Source: Novosphingobium profundi
GTDB taxonomy: Bacteria > Pseudomonadota > Alphaproteobacteria > Sphingomonadales > Sphingomonadaceae
Assembly (NCBI RefSeq): GCF_018491765.1
Contig: NZ_JABWCU010000007.1
Span: 1 to 64,000 of the forward strand
DNA length: 64,000 nucleotides
Direction: 5' to 3'
The notes beneath the pieces are model-generated. The model ran no database searches and was not told the DNA's origin. It was given only the letters and a program-made list of their open reading frames with translations. Shown piece by piece: positions 6,990-16,675 of this stretch. Made by a program: the position numbers and the translations under genes. Position 1 is the first letter of the stretch. Each line of letters starts with the position of its first letter.

Positions 6990-9749
6990 GTGCAGAGAGT
7001 CTTTGTAGCAGAAATTACAGCTTATAATCCGAGAACGGATGAGCAGGAAATCCTGCGAATGTGTTCTGCTGGTCACGGCCCTGTATCGTTCCCTGACAGC
7101 GATTTCCAGTATATCCCTTGCATCGCTAGTCCGCCGGTTTACTCGTACTCTCTGAGCGAGAATGGCGTACCCGGCGAAATCTCAATCGACTACGGGTCAC
7201 TCGGCCTGAGCTTTAGCGCAGACCTTCGCAATCTCGACTGGCGCGGTTACGACTTTGACGGCTACCCATGCAAGCTCATGTGGGGCGAATACGGCGCCCC
7301 CCTATCGACCTATAGCGCAATCCCAAGCGGGCGCGTTGGTGCCTTAGAAGTTGCATCGTACAGCGTGGGCAGTCTCGCCATACTTGGCCCGGACTCCGAC
7401 TTGAAGAAGGAAGTCCTGAACGCCTCTTATGGCGGCTCTGGCGCAAGCGATGGTGGCGCGGACATGAAGGGTCTTTTGAAACCCTTCACAGTCGGCAAGG
7501 TCGAGAACATCGAGCCTTTGCAGATCGACCCGGCTTATCTCGTCTGGCAGTATCACGGTTATGGCCCGACTGCTGATGTGCTGGCCGTCTACGAAAACGC
7601 TCTCACTTTGGGTGATGCCCTGTGGATCGTTGACAGCTACGAGGAATTGATTGGCCTAACCGTCGAACAGCTTCCACCGGGCACGTGGGCTAAGGCCCCT
7701 GCCGTGGGCATGTATCGCTTAGGCGCAGAGCCAACCGGAAAGCACACCGCAGACGTGATCGGCGCAGTCGATGACAACGGTTATGCAATCACCTCTTTCG
7801 GCGCTATCGCGTGTTGGATGCTGCGCGACATTGCAGGCATTCCAGAAGCCCAGATTGACTACGATTCCGCAGCCGCTCTCGATGCTGATTTCCCACACAC
7901 ATGGGGCGATTACCTCGATGCTCGCGAGAAGCAGGACAATCAGGACGAACCGACAATCGCAGTCGGCAACTATCTCCGCGAAGCAGCAAACCAACTAGCC
8001 GCGTACCTCTTCCCAGACCGAAACAATGTCTGGCGCTTCGGTCGCAATACACACGACAAAGAGCCCATCACGATCCAGCAAGGCAGGACAACCTGGCCTG
8101 TGGTCACGAGCATCACGAAACCGGCGACTACCACACGCGCCTACAAGGTCCGCGTCGGTGGCCGTCGATGCTTCTCGGTCCACAGCGACAGCGAGATTTC
8201 CTCTGCCCTCAAGGATGCAATCGAAGAGGTTGCAGTAGGGATCGGCAAAGCCGTCGAAGATATTTCAGATGACGTAAATGATCTTCGCGGCAACTTCCGC
8301 GATCTCGCGCGTGAAGCCTTGGACGCCGACCTAATCGAATTTCAGGACGTTAACCTCAGCTACGGTGCGGAGTTGCTCAAGGCACAGACTGCACTTCACA
8401 ACCAAAACCATATTGCGATCCGCACGCTCAGTACCCGCATCGACGAGAACGGGGCACTCGTCTCGGAAGATCTCACAAATCTGACTTCCCGCGTCGAGGA
8501 AAACGAAAGGACCGTTGAAGCTGGCTTCCTAGAGGTGAACCGAACGATCGCTAGCGAAGTCGAAGCTGCCGTCGAACAATTGGAAACCGGGATCGCATCT
8601 TTCGGTGACGATGTGGACGCAGCGTTCGTCGAGGAACGCAGGATCAGGGCTGAGAAAGACCAAGCGAATGCAGACGCCACAGACGCCATTGAACTGCGCG
8701 TTGGGGACACCGAAGGCAGGATCAGCACTGTCGAACGTCTCGTCGCAGAACCCAACGAAGCCACCCTCGAAAAAATCGAGGAACTAGGCGTTAGGATAAC
8801 GGACGAGACCGGCCAGAAGATCGAAGCCGCGAAGCAGGAGGTCACGACCGCAATCGTCGGTCCAAATGGTGCTGCGACAACGCAATTCACAGGCATCAAC
8901 ACGCGCTTTGGCGCAGTTGAAGGCAGGTTGCAGGAAGTTGAATCCGCAGTTGCTGGCGATGATGGCGCGTGGGTCCAGCGCGTTTCAAGTCTGGAAGCCC
9001 GACTGGACCCTACCAATGCAGCCAGTTACGAACAGAACGTCCAGCTTATCGCTGACACCAACGGCTTGGTGAGATCATCGCTGACTTGGAAGGTCGTCAA
9101 TGAAGTGAACGGCGTGAAGGTCGTCGGCGGCATCGGCGTAGTTGGAGAAAATGGCATCATCAACACCGCCATCGAGACTGACGCGCTTTCTGTATGGACA
9201 CCTAATGGAAAGCAACAGCTCTTCTATCTCGATGGGCAAGGCGCAGTTCTTAACAGCCTCATCGCGAACAAGCTGCAAGTCAGTCAGGGACAGATAACCA
9301 ATCTGCTCGTCGATACCTTGCAGGTCGCAGGTAACGCAATCACCGCCAATACGATACACACCGCTGGAGACACCTACTGCCCTGCAAACGGAACAGTCGA
9401 TTTTCTAAATACCGGTTTCATGACCATCGGCGACGGCGTTGATGGATCGGGCATCGTCAGCGTCACATTCACTGTCGATGCTACCGCTTATTACGACGCA
9501 TCCAGCTTCGTTGAACTGTTCGTAGATACTGGTAGCGGGTATCGCTCCGTAAACTCTGCCGTTCTCGGAATATCAACCGATGATGGTAACTCATACTGGC
9601 GCATAGCTGGTGGTCTGCACACCGTTGTAGATGGATCGCAGGTCCGCGTGCTCGCTCGCATCAACTCAGGTCAACATACACCGAGGTCAGTGGCGAGGTC
9701 ATTCTACGTCCGAAACATCACTATGACGCTTATGGGAGCGAAACGATGA
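6990..9749 (+). CDS. Phage tail tip / central hub attachment protein (gpJ-like)
   Basis: A 919-residue protein in the position of tip-attachment proteins. The first 390 residues or so are mixed and probably form the hub. Residues about 400-690 are rich in Glu, Asp, Arg and Ala with heptad spacing and should be long coiled coil. The part after about 700, including NAITANTIHTAG, resembles the region C-terminal to the hub in lambda J-like proteins (DUF1983-type), and the end is beta-rich. Translation probably starts at GTG 6990, with GGGGTGA just upstream. The stop overlaps the next ATG. This protein would help contact the host receptor and open the tail. Confidence 0.75.
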   Translation: MQRVFVAEITAYNPRTDEQEILRMCSAGHGPVSFPDSDFQYIPCIASPPVYSYSLSENGVPGEISIDYGSLGLSFSADLRNLDWRGYDFDGYPCKLMWGEYGAPLSTYSAIPSGRVGALEVASYSVGSLAILGPDSDLKKEVLNASYGGSGASDGGADMKGLLKPFTVGKVENIEPLQIDPAYLVWQYHGYGPTADVLAVYENALTLGDALWIVDSYEELIGLTVEQLPPGTWAKAPAVGMYRLGAEPTGKHTADVIGAVDDNGYAITSFGAIACWMLRDIAGIPEAQIDYDSAAALDADFPHTWGDYLDAREKQDNQDEPTIAVGNYLREAANQLAAYLFPDRNNVWRFGRNTHDKEPITIQQGRTTWPVVTSITKPATTTRAYKVRVGGRRCFSVHSDSEISSALKDAIEEVAVGIGKAVEDISDDVNDLRGNFRDLAREALDADLIEFQDVNLSYGAELLKAQTALHNQNHIAIRTLSTRIDENGALVSEDLTNLTSRVEENERTVEAGFLEVNRTIASEVEAAVEQLETGIASFGDDVDAAFVEERRIRAEKDQANADATDAIELRVGDTEGRISTVERLVAEPNEATLEKIEELGVRITDETGQKIEAAKQEVTTAIVGPNGAATTQFTGINTRFGAVEGRLQEVESAVAGDDGAWVQRVSSLEARLDPTNAASYEQNVQLIADTNGLVRSSLTWKVVNEVNGVKVVGGIGVVGENGIINTAIETDALSVWTPNGKQQLFYLDGQGAVLNSLIANKLQVSQGQITNLLVDTLQVAGNAITANTIHTAGDTYCPANGTVDFLNTGFMTIGDGVDGSGIVSVTFTVDATAYYDASSFVELFVDTGSGYRSVNSAVLGISTDDGNSYWRIAGGLHTVVDGSQVRVLARINSGQHTPRSVARSFYVRNITMTLMGAKR

Positions 9750-10114
9750 CCCACTACGCCTATTTCAAATCAGATGGATCATTGCTGTCCGTGTGTAGCA
9801 AGCAAGCCGATTACCGAGACGCCTCTGTGATCGAGGTCGAAGTTCCAGAAGGAACGAGCGGAAACAGCATCTATCTCGACCTTGCGACCATGAGCATCAA
9901 GGAGAAGGAACCGTTCGCGTTGACCATCGAATATAACAAGCTGTCCAATCTCCCGACTGGAACCCACATCATCATGAAGGAAGGTGAATTCACAGTCGAT
10001 GACGGCTCAATCGAGTTCGATGCAGACGTTCCAGAGAGCCTGATGGTGTTCTTGAACCACCCTTGTTTCCTCTCAACTCACATCGAAGTGCCAACAGGCC
10101 CGGAGGCAGAATGA
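9746..10114 (+). CDS. Small tail-associated protein, unknown
   Basis: A 122-residue acidic protein coupled to the tip gene by ATGA overlap and to the next gene by another overlap. The N-terminus (MTHYAYFKSDGSLLSVCS) resembles the start of small tail-fibre accessory proteins. No catalytic motif is seen. Its place between the tip protein and the long fibre suggests a fibre connector or assembly role, which is inference. Confidence 0.55.
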   Translation: MTHYAYFKSDGSLLSVCSKQADYRDASVIEVEVPEGTSGNSIYLDLATMSIKEKEPFALTIEYNKLSNLPTGTHIIMKEGEFTVDDGSIEFDADVPESLMVFLNHPCFLSTHIEVPTGPEAE

Positions 10115-10263
10115 AGCTAGATATCAAGAAGGGCTACGCAGGTCAGCGAGCCGCCGAATATCCTACATGGCAGGAGCAAATGGATATCCTTTATCACGAA
10201 GGCTACGACGCTTGGCGCGCCATGATTCAGGCCATCAAGGACAAATACCCTAAGCCGGAGTGA
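10111..10263 (+). CDS. Small conserved phage tail accessory protein (50 aa)
   Basis: Start at ATG 10111, inside the preceding stop (ATGA), with CCCGGAGG upstream. The 50-residue product has the pattern YPTWQEQMDILYHEGYDAW...IKDKYPKPE, matching a very common small phage protein of the form YPxxxxQLDxLYHxxxxxW...IxxIKxxYPKP encoded next to tail fibre genes. Its biochemical role is unknown. A 5' extension to 10063 in the same frame lies within the upstream gene and is unlikely to be used. Confidence 0.7.
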   Translation: MKLDIKKGYAGQRAAEYPTWQEQMDILYHEGYDAWRAMIQAIKDKYPKPE

Positions 10264-10272
10264 CTGCCCTGC

Positions 10273-10303
10273 CCCGCTAAATATCGGCAAACGATATGGC
10301 GGG
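10273..10303 (+). promoter_or_regulatory. TAAATA motif inside a two-part hairpin
   Basis: TAAATA (10278-10283) lies within an imperfect hairpin with outer stem CCCGC (10273-10277)/GCGGG (10299-10303) and inner stem ATATCG (10281-10286)/CGATAT (10292-10297). The fibre gene starts at 10316 with GGGAG as ribosome-binding site, part of which lies in the outer stem. Confidence 0.5.
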
Positions 10304-10315
10304 AGAAATCCGATA

Positions 10316-13300
10316 ATGGCGACTTTTGAGTTTGATACGACAGGCACCGTGAATGTCACGAACGGCTCTGTTGAGGTGGTTGGCGTTGATACGAATTGGG
10401 TCGCAACTTACCCCGGCCTGATGCTGAACATGGATGGTCTGAGCTATCCAATTGCATCGGTGAACAGCCGCAACAGCATCACGCTAGTCTACCCATATGT
10501 TGGCGCGACCTCGACCAACAAGGGCTATGCACTGGTGCCGATCCATCCGAACGCGCTTAGCAGCCAGAAGTCCATCAACGACATGATCGCGGCGATCAAT
10601 GACCTGATTGCCAACGGAGGCCTTGGCGATGGTAGCGGCGGCACAAGTAGTCCCGGCATTACAAGCGCAGTGGTAAACAGCGCTGGGCACCTCATTATCA
10701 CTCTGAGCGATGGACGAACTCTGGACGCAGGACTGGTCAAGGGCGCTGATGGTCAGGACGGCCAAGACGGGCAAGATGGAACCGGAAGCGGCGGCGAAGT
10801 TGCAATTCAGAGCGTTGTGGACGTAACGCAGTTCGCCGGTCAGGTAGCAGGCGGCAAAGGCGTTTACATGATCGTTCCCGTAGCAGACGGTGAACCGGGC
10901 GTCGCACTTACTCAGGAAGCCGAGGTCATCATTCCTGAGGGTAGCACCAATGCCGGTGTAGGCATGTGGGTCAGGACTACTGCCTCTGGTATGGCGCTCG
11001 TAGTTGGCCTTTCGAACGTGCCACTGCCTCAGCCAGAAAACCCCGGCGAAGATATCGACCTCTCTGGTAGCGCGACTTTCTACGCTCCACTCAACGAGAT
11101 TACGCCACTTGGCCTGAACCTCAACGGCACCACTGCTACCCTAACTCTCAGCCGTGCATTTACCGATAGCCAGCTGAAAATCCGCCGTCAGGTCGATACC
11201 CCGATTGTCACCCCAACGGAGAGCATCTGGTACACTGGCGCAGCAGGTTCGCCTTACCCTGTGACCGGCGATGCGGTGGCGTCTACAATGACGCTCTCCA
11301 AGCGCGGCGAAGGTACAACTTCTTACGCTGATGGTCGCATTACCCTGAACAAGAATGCGTACCTCATCACGCCTAAGCTGAACATCGAGTTCCCTTCGAG
11401 TTCTGACACACTGACAACCCAAACCCCGCCTTGGATCATGCTTGAATTTAAGGGCATCACCCCACAAGGCGGCGCGATTATGGGCAGGCTAGAAAGCTAC
11501 GGCGTCGGCCACGTTGCCCACCAAAAGCACTGGAACAATCGCTCGATTGAGTTCTCGTGTCATCGCGAAGGTACGTCCGGCATTTCAGTCATCAGTGATG
11601 AAATCCGTGACCTCTACGACACTGACGACCTTATCCAGACCAAATGGGAGAACGATGAGAACGGCACTGGTGGCATCGTTACGTTCTACGTGAATGGCGA
11701 ACAGTACGGCGCAAGCAAGCCGACGGAAATCAAGCCGCGCATCACCTCAGATTGCGACTTCCAGCTAAACGCTTCGGTTGAGAACACCTCAAACTCAGTG
11801 GACAATCTGGTTGTTGAGTACGTTGGCATCCAGATTGGTAAGCCAGACGTTTCGACCTCCTACAACACGATTGCAGATGGCACTGTAACTCTCGACGACT
11901 TGCAGAGCCTTGTCGTTGATGCAACTGGCGTCACTACTCAGCAGGCCGAGCATGTCCTTTCCTACACTGCTAATGGAACTGAGCAGTTTGATCTTTCCAT
12001 CGTCGTTGGTGAAATGGTTCTTCCAGCTGGGCGACCTTACAAGGCTGTCCTGATGGACTTCTCGACCGGCGAAGCGGTCGCTCACGCAAATGAGCTAGTG
12101 ATGACCAAGCCGTATGCTCAAAACTGCCGCTTCGAAGACAGCACACTCTATGGCGCACAGGGCTCTTGGACAGAGGTTGGACCTCAGGGCGATGTTCCGA
12201 TCATCGACGGCATTCGCTACGGATGCGAGGGCATTCGTCAGGGCAATTACGTCATGTTCCAGTTCGTCTACTCGCTAGACACTGCGACTGAGCCTTTCGG
12301 TGATCCATCCGGTCTGAACACCTACATGCGCCCCCACAAGTGGTACATCTACGACAACGAAGGCACGCTCTTGCAGCGCGTTGAAATGCCAAGCGGTCAG
12401 CCACTCAATTCGTCCTCGATGAAGCCGATTTGGGAAGGCCAATATGACGGTCGCTCTGTTGCTCAGATCACCTCAGACAATCGCTGGTATCCGTTCGGCA
12501 CCACGCGCTGTTCGGTCGTTTATCGCAACGGCAATCCACCTGCATACGGTCAGCAGTTCATCTACGATCACTTGCCGGTCTACGATCAGCGCGTTCCATT
12601 CGCCTCCCACACGAATGCATCTGTGAACGGCTATGACCTTCGCGTCTATGCCGGTTCCGCAGCCGGTGAAGGCCAGTCCAATGGCTTCGCGAACTGGAAA
12701 GCTATGCCGTGGCAGTGGGGCGCATACGACTACCAGACCATTCAGGATTGGGGCGCAGCATCGCTTGATCCATACAAGAACCTGTATGCTCCGGTCGCAA
12801 TGACGCCGAATGCTGCGCTCTGGTTGAAGTACGAGCCATTCAACACAATGGGCCGCTGCCCGATTGTTGGTCCCGGTGGTACTCGCGATGACCGTCAGAT
12901 TATCCCCGAGCCGGTTGCTCAGTACATGCGCGACGTAACGAAGACGCGCCCCATTGATGGAACTCCCTTAGCGGATATCGCACTCAGCTACATGACCGGC
13001 TATGCGAGTGACCCGTTCAACATGGTCGTGAATGGCAAGATCACACCGCTCTACAAGAACAATCCTCGCCGCAATATCGGCACCCGTAGCCACTATTATG
13101 GCTACGGCGATGCTGCTCGCCCGGCTGAACAGTCAGTCTACTATCAGGTTGGTCGCTTGTACGAGTGGTCAACGGGACAGAACCCACTTCGCTGTTATGT
13201 ACCAAGTTCTGGTGCAACTTCGGACAGGCCATACTTCGGCGGCTTCGAAATCGACAGCTTGCACGCCCACCAGTTCCCGCATTGGGGCTCGCTACTTTGG

Positions 13301-14218
13301 CAGACGCCCGAATTCGCTATGTTCGGTGTTAACTTCTCCGATCAGTGCCGAATGTACGGCAACTCGATCCTAGCCGACTGGCCTAGCAGCATCAGCGCAC
13401 GTGAACAGGCTTGGACATTCATGCACGCTGTTATGCAATGGAAGACAGCTTCGACCAACTCGACGAGGCTCTACAGTCGCGCTGATATCATGGATTGGGT
13501 CGTCTTCGATTTCGAACTGTTCTATGATCGCTGGTACGCAACAACTCCCGGCTTCTTGAACCCGCCTTCGATGCTCAACAGCGGTGGTGGCTTCAGTGGC
13601 TATAATGCCATCTACGCGGGCTGTAACAAGTTCGGCCCATGCTACTACACTGAGGGTGTCGGACTGGAACTGTCCGAGTTCCAAGCCGGTTACTGGCTGT
13701 CGATCCTACACGCTGCTCACAAGCTAGGCTTCCTAGATGCCCTAAGCGAGCAGTCTGAGAAGTGCGAAGCTATTGTGAACTGGCTCAAGGCAATCCATCG
13801 CAAGCGCATTGTGAACCGCATGAACGATGGCGACCTGATGAACATGGCTGGTAGCGACTATCAGGTCATGTACTGGACCGTCGATGATATCCTAAATGCT
13901 GGCTACGATGTTTCGGCCCTTCCTCAGAACTTGACGCAGGTAATTGCAGCACATGGCGCGGCTCCTAGCTGGGACACGTTCACAGATGGAACGAACGTCT
14001 ACAGCCGCGATGGTCAGGCAAATGATGCCAACTTGGCTGGTGCTGCTCTCTTGCTCGATATGGGCATGACGGGAACTGATCTGGAACAGGCCGCAGCAAA
14101 TGCAGAAGCCAAGTTCCAAGAGAAGCTGGCAAGCGAAACTGCTCGCGGATATCAGTCAGCTGGCAGCGAGTGGTTCCGATACCACCAGACCACGAACAAT
14201 AGGCCATACAAGCCATAA
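10316..14218 (+). CDS. Large phage tail fibre / receptor-binding protein
   Basis: A 1300-residue protein. Residues 1-85 (GTVNVTNGSVEVVGVDTNW...) resemble the N-terminal adaptor of phage fibres that attaches to the tail. Residues about 124-139 carry [16 protein letters not shown], followed by a short Gly-Gln-Asp collagen-like patch; the same cassette recurs in the collagen-like fibre gene at 14,635. The region about 340-520 is beta-rich and could be a carbohydrate-binding domain. The last 350 residues or so are rich in Trp, Tyr and helices (SDYQVMYWTVDDILNAG) and may be a distinct C-terminal domain that binds or processes host glycan. No catalytic motif is recognised. The start has GGGAGAAA upstream and follows a promoter-like motif. 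Confidence 0.75.
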   Translation: MATFEFDTTGTVNVTNGSVEVVGVDTNWVATYPGLMLNMDGLSYPIASVNSRNSITLVYPYVGATSTNKGYALVPIHPNALSSQKSINDMIAAINDLIANGGLGDGSGGTSSPGITSAVVNSAGHLIITLSDGRTLDAGLVKGADGQDGQDGQDGTGSGGEVAIQSVVDVTQFAGQVAGGKGVYMIVPVADGEPGVALTQEAEVIIPEGSTNAGVGMWVRTTASGMALVVGLSNVPLPQPENPGEDIDLSGSATFYAPLNEITPLGLNLNGTTATLTLSRAFTDSQLKIRRQVDTPIVTPTESIWYTGAAGSPYPVTGDAVASTMTLSKRGEGTTSYADGRITLNKNAYLITPKLNIEFPSSSDTLTTQTPPWIMLEFKGITPQGGAIMGRLESYGVGHVAHQKHWNNRSIEFSCHREGTSGISVISDEIRDLYDTDDLIQTKWENDENGTGGIVTFYVNGEQYGASKPTEIKPRITSDCDFQLNASVENTSNSVDNLVVEYVGIQIGKPDVSTSYNTIADGTVTLDDLQSLVVDATGVTTQQAEHVLSYTANGTEQFDLSIVVGEMVLPAGRPYKAVLMDFSTGEAVAHANELVMTKPYAQNCRFEDSTLYGAQGSWTEVGPQGDVPIIDGIRYGCEGIRQGNYVMFQFVYSLDTATEPFGDPSGLNTYMRPHKWYIYDNEGTLLQRVEMPSGQPLNSSSMKPIWEGQYDGRSVAQITSDNRWYPFGTTRCSVVYRNGNPPAYGQQFIYDHLPVYDQRVPFASHTNASVNGYDLRVYAGSAAGEGQSNGFANWKAMPWQWGAYDYQTIQDWGAASLDPYKNLYAPVAMTPNAALWLKYEPFNTMGRCPIVGPGGTRDDRQIIPEPVAQYMRDVTKTRPIDGTPLADIALSYMTGYASDPFNMVVNGKITPLYKNNPRRNIGTRSHYYGYGDAARPAEQSVYYQVGRLYEWSTGQNPLRCYVPSSGATSDRPYFGGFEIDSLHAHQFPHWGSLLWQTPEFAMFGVNFSDQCRMYGNSILADWPSSISAREQAWTFMHAVMQWKTASTNSTRLYSRADIMDWVVFDFELFYDRWYATTPGFLNPPSMLNSGGGFSGYNAIYAGCNKFGPCYYTEGVGLELSEFQAGYWLSILHAAHKLGFLDALSEQSEKCEAIVNWLKAIHRKRIVNRMNDGDLMNMAGSDYQVMYWTVDDILNAGYDVSALPQNLTQVIAAHGAAPSWDTFTDGTNVYSRDGQANDANLAGAALLLDMGMTGTDLEQAAANAEAKFQEKLASETARGYQSAGSEWFRYHQTTNNRPYKP

Positions 14219-14228
14219 GCCATGCAAA

Positions 14229-14271
14229 CGGGTTCCTTCGCTAAATACCCAAGCAATAAGGAAGGAACCCG
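14229..14271 (+). promoter_or_regulatory. TAAATA motif in the loop of an 11-bp hairpin that covers the ribosome-binding site
   Basis: CGGGTTCCTTC (14229-14239) pairs perfectly with GAAGGAACCCG (14261-14271). TAAATA (14242-14247) lies in the loop, and the purine-rich ribosome-binding site of the ATG at 14275 is inside the 3' arm. An RNA starting upstream would hide that site, while an RNA initiating from the motif would lack the 5' arm and leave it free. Confidence 0.5.
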
Positions 14272-14274
14272 CTC

Positions 14275-14634
14275 ATGGCTGATAGCGAAGAAATCATCTT
14301 GGAGTATTTTTATCCCGGCTCTGACACTGCAAAGTCGTTCGAAGAGTATTGGGAAATGCAAGATGATGAGACTGGCGAGTTAATCGACTTCGACCCGACA
14401 GCTGCTTTCTTGAGCATCAGCCAAGACGGACGCAGGTTGAAGCTGTTCACTCTCGGTGACGGCCTGATTTGGATCACCGAAACCAAGTCCATGTACCTTT
14501 CCTTCCTGAACAATCAGCTGCGCTTCATCCGCGAAGATAGCTCGATGGAATTCAATTTCTGGATCGAGACACCGGACGGCGCAATCAAATCAATCATTGA
14601 GAATGGAACCGTAACAGCGGTCAGGGTGAGCTAA
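14275..14634 (+). CDS. Small acidic phage protein between the fibre genes, unknown
   Basis: A 119-residue, strongly acidic protein (MADSEEIILEYFYPGSD...). It lies between the large fibre and the collagen-like fibre and its stop is next to the GTG start of the latter. Residues about 38-85 look beta-rich (LSISQDGRRLKLFTLGDGLIWI). The ribosome-binding site lies in a hairpin stem described separately. It could be a fibre chaperone or tail-collar protein, but nothing in the sequence decides this. Confidence 0.55.
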   Translation: MADSEEIILEYFYPGSDTAKSFEEYWEMQDDETGELIDFDPTAAFLSISQDGRRLKLFTLGDGLIWITETKSMYLSFLNNQLRFIREDSSMEFNFWIETPDGAIKSIIENGTVTAVRVS

Positions 14635-16437
14635 GTGGCAGGAGAGCGTGTTCTAAGGTACAACAAAGGTCTAGTTCCTGTTCCCGGTCCTGCTGGCGCT
14701 TCCGCCTATGTGGTGGCTGTCGAAGCGGGTTTCATCGGCACAGAAGCAGAATGGCTAGCAAGCCTCGTCGGCGCAGAAGGTCCACAAGGTGTTGCTGGTC
14801 CAATCGGCCCTCAAGGCGATATTGGTCCAACCGGCCAACAAGGCGTCAAAGGAGACACTGGAGCGACTGGACCTAAGGGCGAAGTTGGCCCTGCTGGTGC
14901 GACAGGTCCCATCGGCGCTCAAGGTCCGCAAGGCGTTAAGGGCGACACTGGATCGCAAGGCCCACAAGGCCCCAAAGGCGACACGGGCGACACTGGACCA
15001 GCGGGCGCAGCATCGACGGTAGCTGGCCCACAGGGACCAAAAGGCGACACTGGCCCCGCAGGTCCAGCAGGAACGCCCGGTCTTCCCGGCGCACCCGGCG
15101 ATAGCGTTTCCGACTTCCGCAATGACGATGGCACTCTCGTATTAGAGATGGCTAGCGGATCGAGGTTCGAGGTCTTTCTGGATGAAATGACTGGCGGCTC
15201 TGGTACTCCCGGCGAAGACGGTGTGAGCGTAGATTATGCTCAGATCGACGCTAACGGACACCTCATTCTCACTCTGAGTGATGGACGCACACTGGACGCT
15301 GGCATAGCAGTTGGTCCAAAGGGTGACACTGGCGAGACTGGCCCAGCTGGTGCAGATGGCGCGCAAGGCCCTGCCGGTAACGACGGTCAGGACGGCGCAC
15401 AGGGTCCAGCGGGTGCAGACGGTGCTACGGGCGCAACTGGACCGGGTGTAGCCGCAGGAGGCTCCGCAGGGCAAATTCTCAGCAAGGTAGACGGCACAGA
15501 CTACAATACCGAATGGGTTGACGCACCAAGCGGAGGCTCTGGTGGTGGTGGTGCGACGATCACAGGCGATGATTACGGATTCGTCTACAAGAGCGGCGAC
15601 GATGGCCTAGCCAACAGCGCACTTAGGGTTCACCCCGACACTGGCTATCCAACTGTTGGCGACGCCGTGACGCTAGGCCAGTTCGGGCTTGCCAATAGGC
15701 AGTTCCTCAATCCTACTTCGTACTGGCGCTCGAACACCTATACGCCTGTCGGAATTCACCCCGGCTTTGCAACTCATCGCCAGTGGCTCGCTCACGGTAA
15801 CGGCCTGACTGATGCAAGCCACTTCGGTATGCCCTTCACTACCGGAGGCAATCTCTCCAGCCCAATGATCGCGAACACCGATCGCGACAACGAACCACAA
15901 CTCCACCTTACGACCGATGCCGCAGCAGGCTCGATTGCCTACTGGAAGAGCAGCGTTCCTGTCGTTCAGAACGGGGTGACCAACAAGGGCGGCTTCTATG
16001 TCACTTTGCGTATTCGTGTGCCTCAGATCGCAGCTGGTCAGCGTTGGTTCGTTGGCCTCTGTGAAAACCCTGACGCGCCAATCGACGTTGAGCCGACTGC
16101 ACAGACTGGCTTTTATGTCGGTGTTGGCTGCAACAGCGACGACGCTGATATCTGCTTCATGCGCAACCCGGAAGGCAACGCAGTCTCGTATGGCCAATAC
16201 GCGGGCCGCGATGGCAACGGCTTCTATCACACCATCGTCATCAAGCACGACTTTGAGGGCGTGATGACTGGCGGCATCTGGGACGGTGCATACTTGCTGG
16301 GCGGCGATCTATGGCCTGACTATGTGCCGCTCTATCCAACTGTCTGGGTCTCGACTGGCAGCACCACAACCGCAGCGACAATCTCGGTTTCGCGCGTCGT
16401 TGCCGAACTCACCTACGAGAAATTCTCAAACACCTAA
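14635..16437 (+). CDS. Collagen-like phage tail fibre protein
   Basis: A 600-residue protein starting at GTG 14635, immediately after the preceding stop, with GGGTGAG upstream. Residues about 46-126 hold 27 uninterrupted Gly-X-Y triplets, about 131-157 another 9, and about 224-268 a further 15. Phage collagen-like segments form rigid trimeric shafts. Between the blocks, residues about 207-222 read [16 protein letters not shown], nearly identical to a segment of the large fibre. The C-terminal 330 residues are non-repetitive and beta-rich and should form the receptor-binding head. The triplet region is also repetitive at DNA level and could change length by recombination. Confidence 0.8.
   Translation: MAGERVLRYNKGLVPVPGPAGASAYVVAVEAGFIGTEAEWLASLVGAEGPQGVAGPIGPQGDIGPTGQQGVKGDTGATGPKGEVGPAGATGPIGAQGPQGVKGDTGSQGPQGPKGDTGDTGPAGAASTVAGPQGPKGDTGPAGPAGTPGLPGAPGDSVSDFRNDDGTLVLEMASGSRFEVFLDEMTGGSGTPGEDGVSVDYAQIDANGHLILTLSDGRTLDAGIAVGPKGDTGETGPAGADGAQGPAGNDGQDGAQGPAGADGATGATGPGVAAGGSAGQILSKVDGTDYNTEWVDAPSGGSGGGGATITGDDYGFVYKSGDDGLANSALRVHPDTGYPTVGDAVTLGQFGLANRQFLNPTSYWRSNTYTPVGIHPGFATHRQWLAHGNGLTDASHFGMPFTTGGNLSSPMIANTDRDNEPQLHLTTDAAAGSIAYWKSSVPVVQNGVTNKGGFYVTLRIRVPQIAAGQRWFVGLCENPDAPIDVEPTAQTGFYVGVGCNSDDADICFMRNPEGNAVSYGQYAGRDGNGFYHTIVIKHDFEGVMTGGIWDGAYLLGGDLWPDYVPLYPTVWVSTGSTTTAATISVSRVVAELTYEKFSNT
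14770..15111 (+). repeat. Degenerate 9-base-multiple repeats encoding Gly-X-Y triplets
   Basis: Runs of GGCCCNCAAGGC- and AAAGGCGACACTGG-like units recur through this part of the fibre gene, and a shorter block lies at about 15,310-15,440. They reflect collagen coding, not a CRISPR array: units are contiguous, unequal and in frame. Confidence 0.7.
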
Positions 16438-16447
16438 GGGGTAGAAC

Positions 16448-16675
16448 ATGAAGATCATTGAGGGGATCAGTTCTGCCCTACGAGGGCTCGTACAGCGCGC
16501 AGGCGCATTCAAGGGCTATGTTGCTGCAAGGCTAGAGGAGCGCACCACATGGGTAGCAATAGGGGCTGGCGTAACAGGTGCAGCCGCATTGCAAAGTCCG
16601 TGGTCGTGGCTCTTTCTAGCTGTTGCAGTGCTTGGCGCGGTGATCCCTTCAAAGAAGAAGGGAGAGGCCGAATAA
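16448..16675 (+). CDS. Putative holin
   Basis: A 75-residue protein with an amphipathic N-terminus, one or two membrane spans at about residues 34-66 (TTWVAIGAGVTGAAAL; WLFLAVAVLGAVIP) and a charged C-terminus SKKKGEAE. Size, topology and location after the fibre genes fit a small holin or other membrane lysis protein. Its stop overlaps the next start. No endolysin is recognisable nearby, so the lysis function is inference. Confidence 0.55.
   Translation: MKIIEGISSALRGLVQRAGAFKGYVAARLEERTTWVAIGAGVTGAAALQSPWSWLFLAVAVLGAVIPSKKKGEAE

Noticed and set aside
14770-15440. Regular short repeats that could suggest a CRISPR array
   Set aside because: The units are contiguous, in frame, without spacers, and encode Gly-X-Y collagen triplets.
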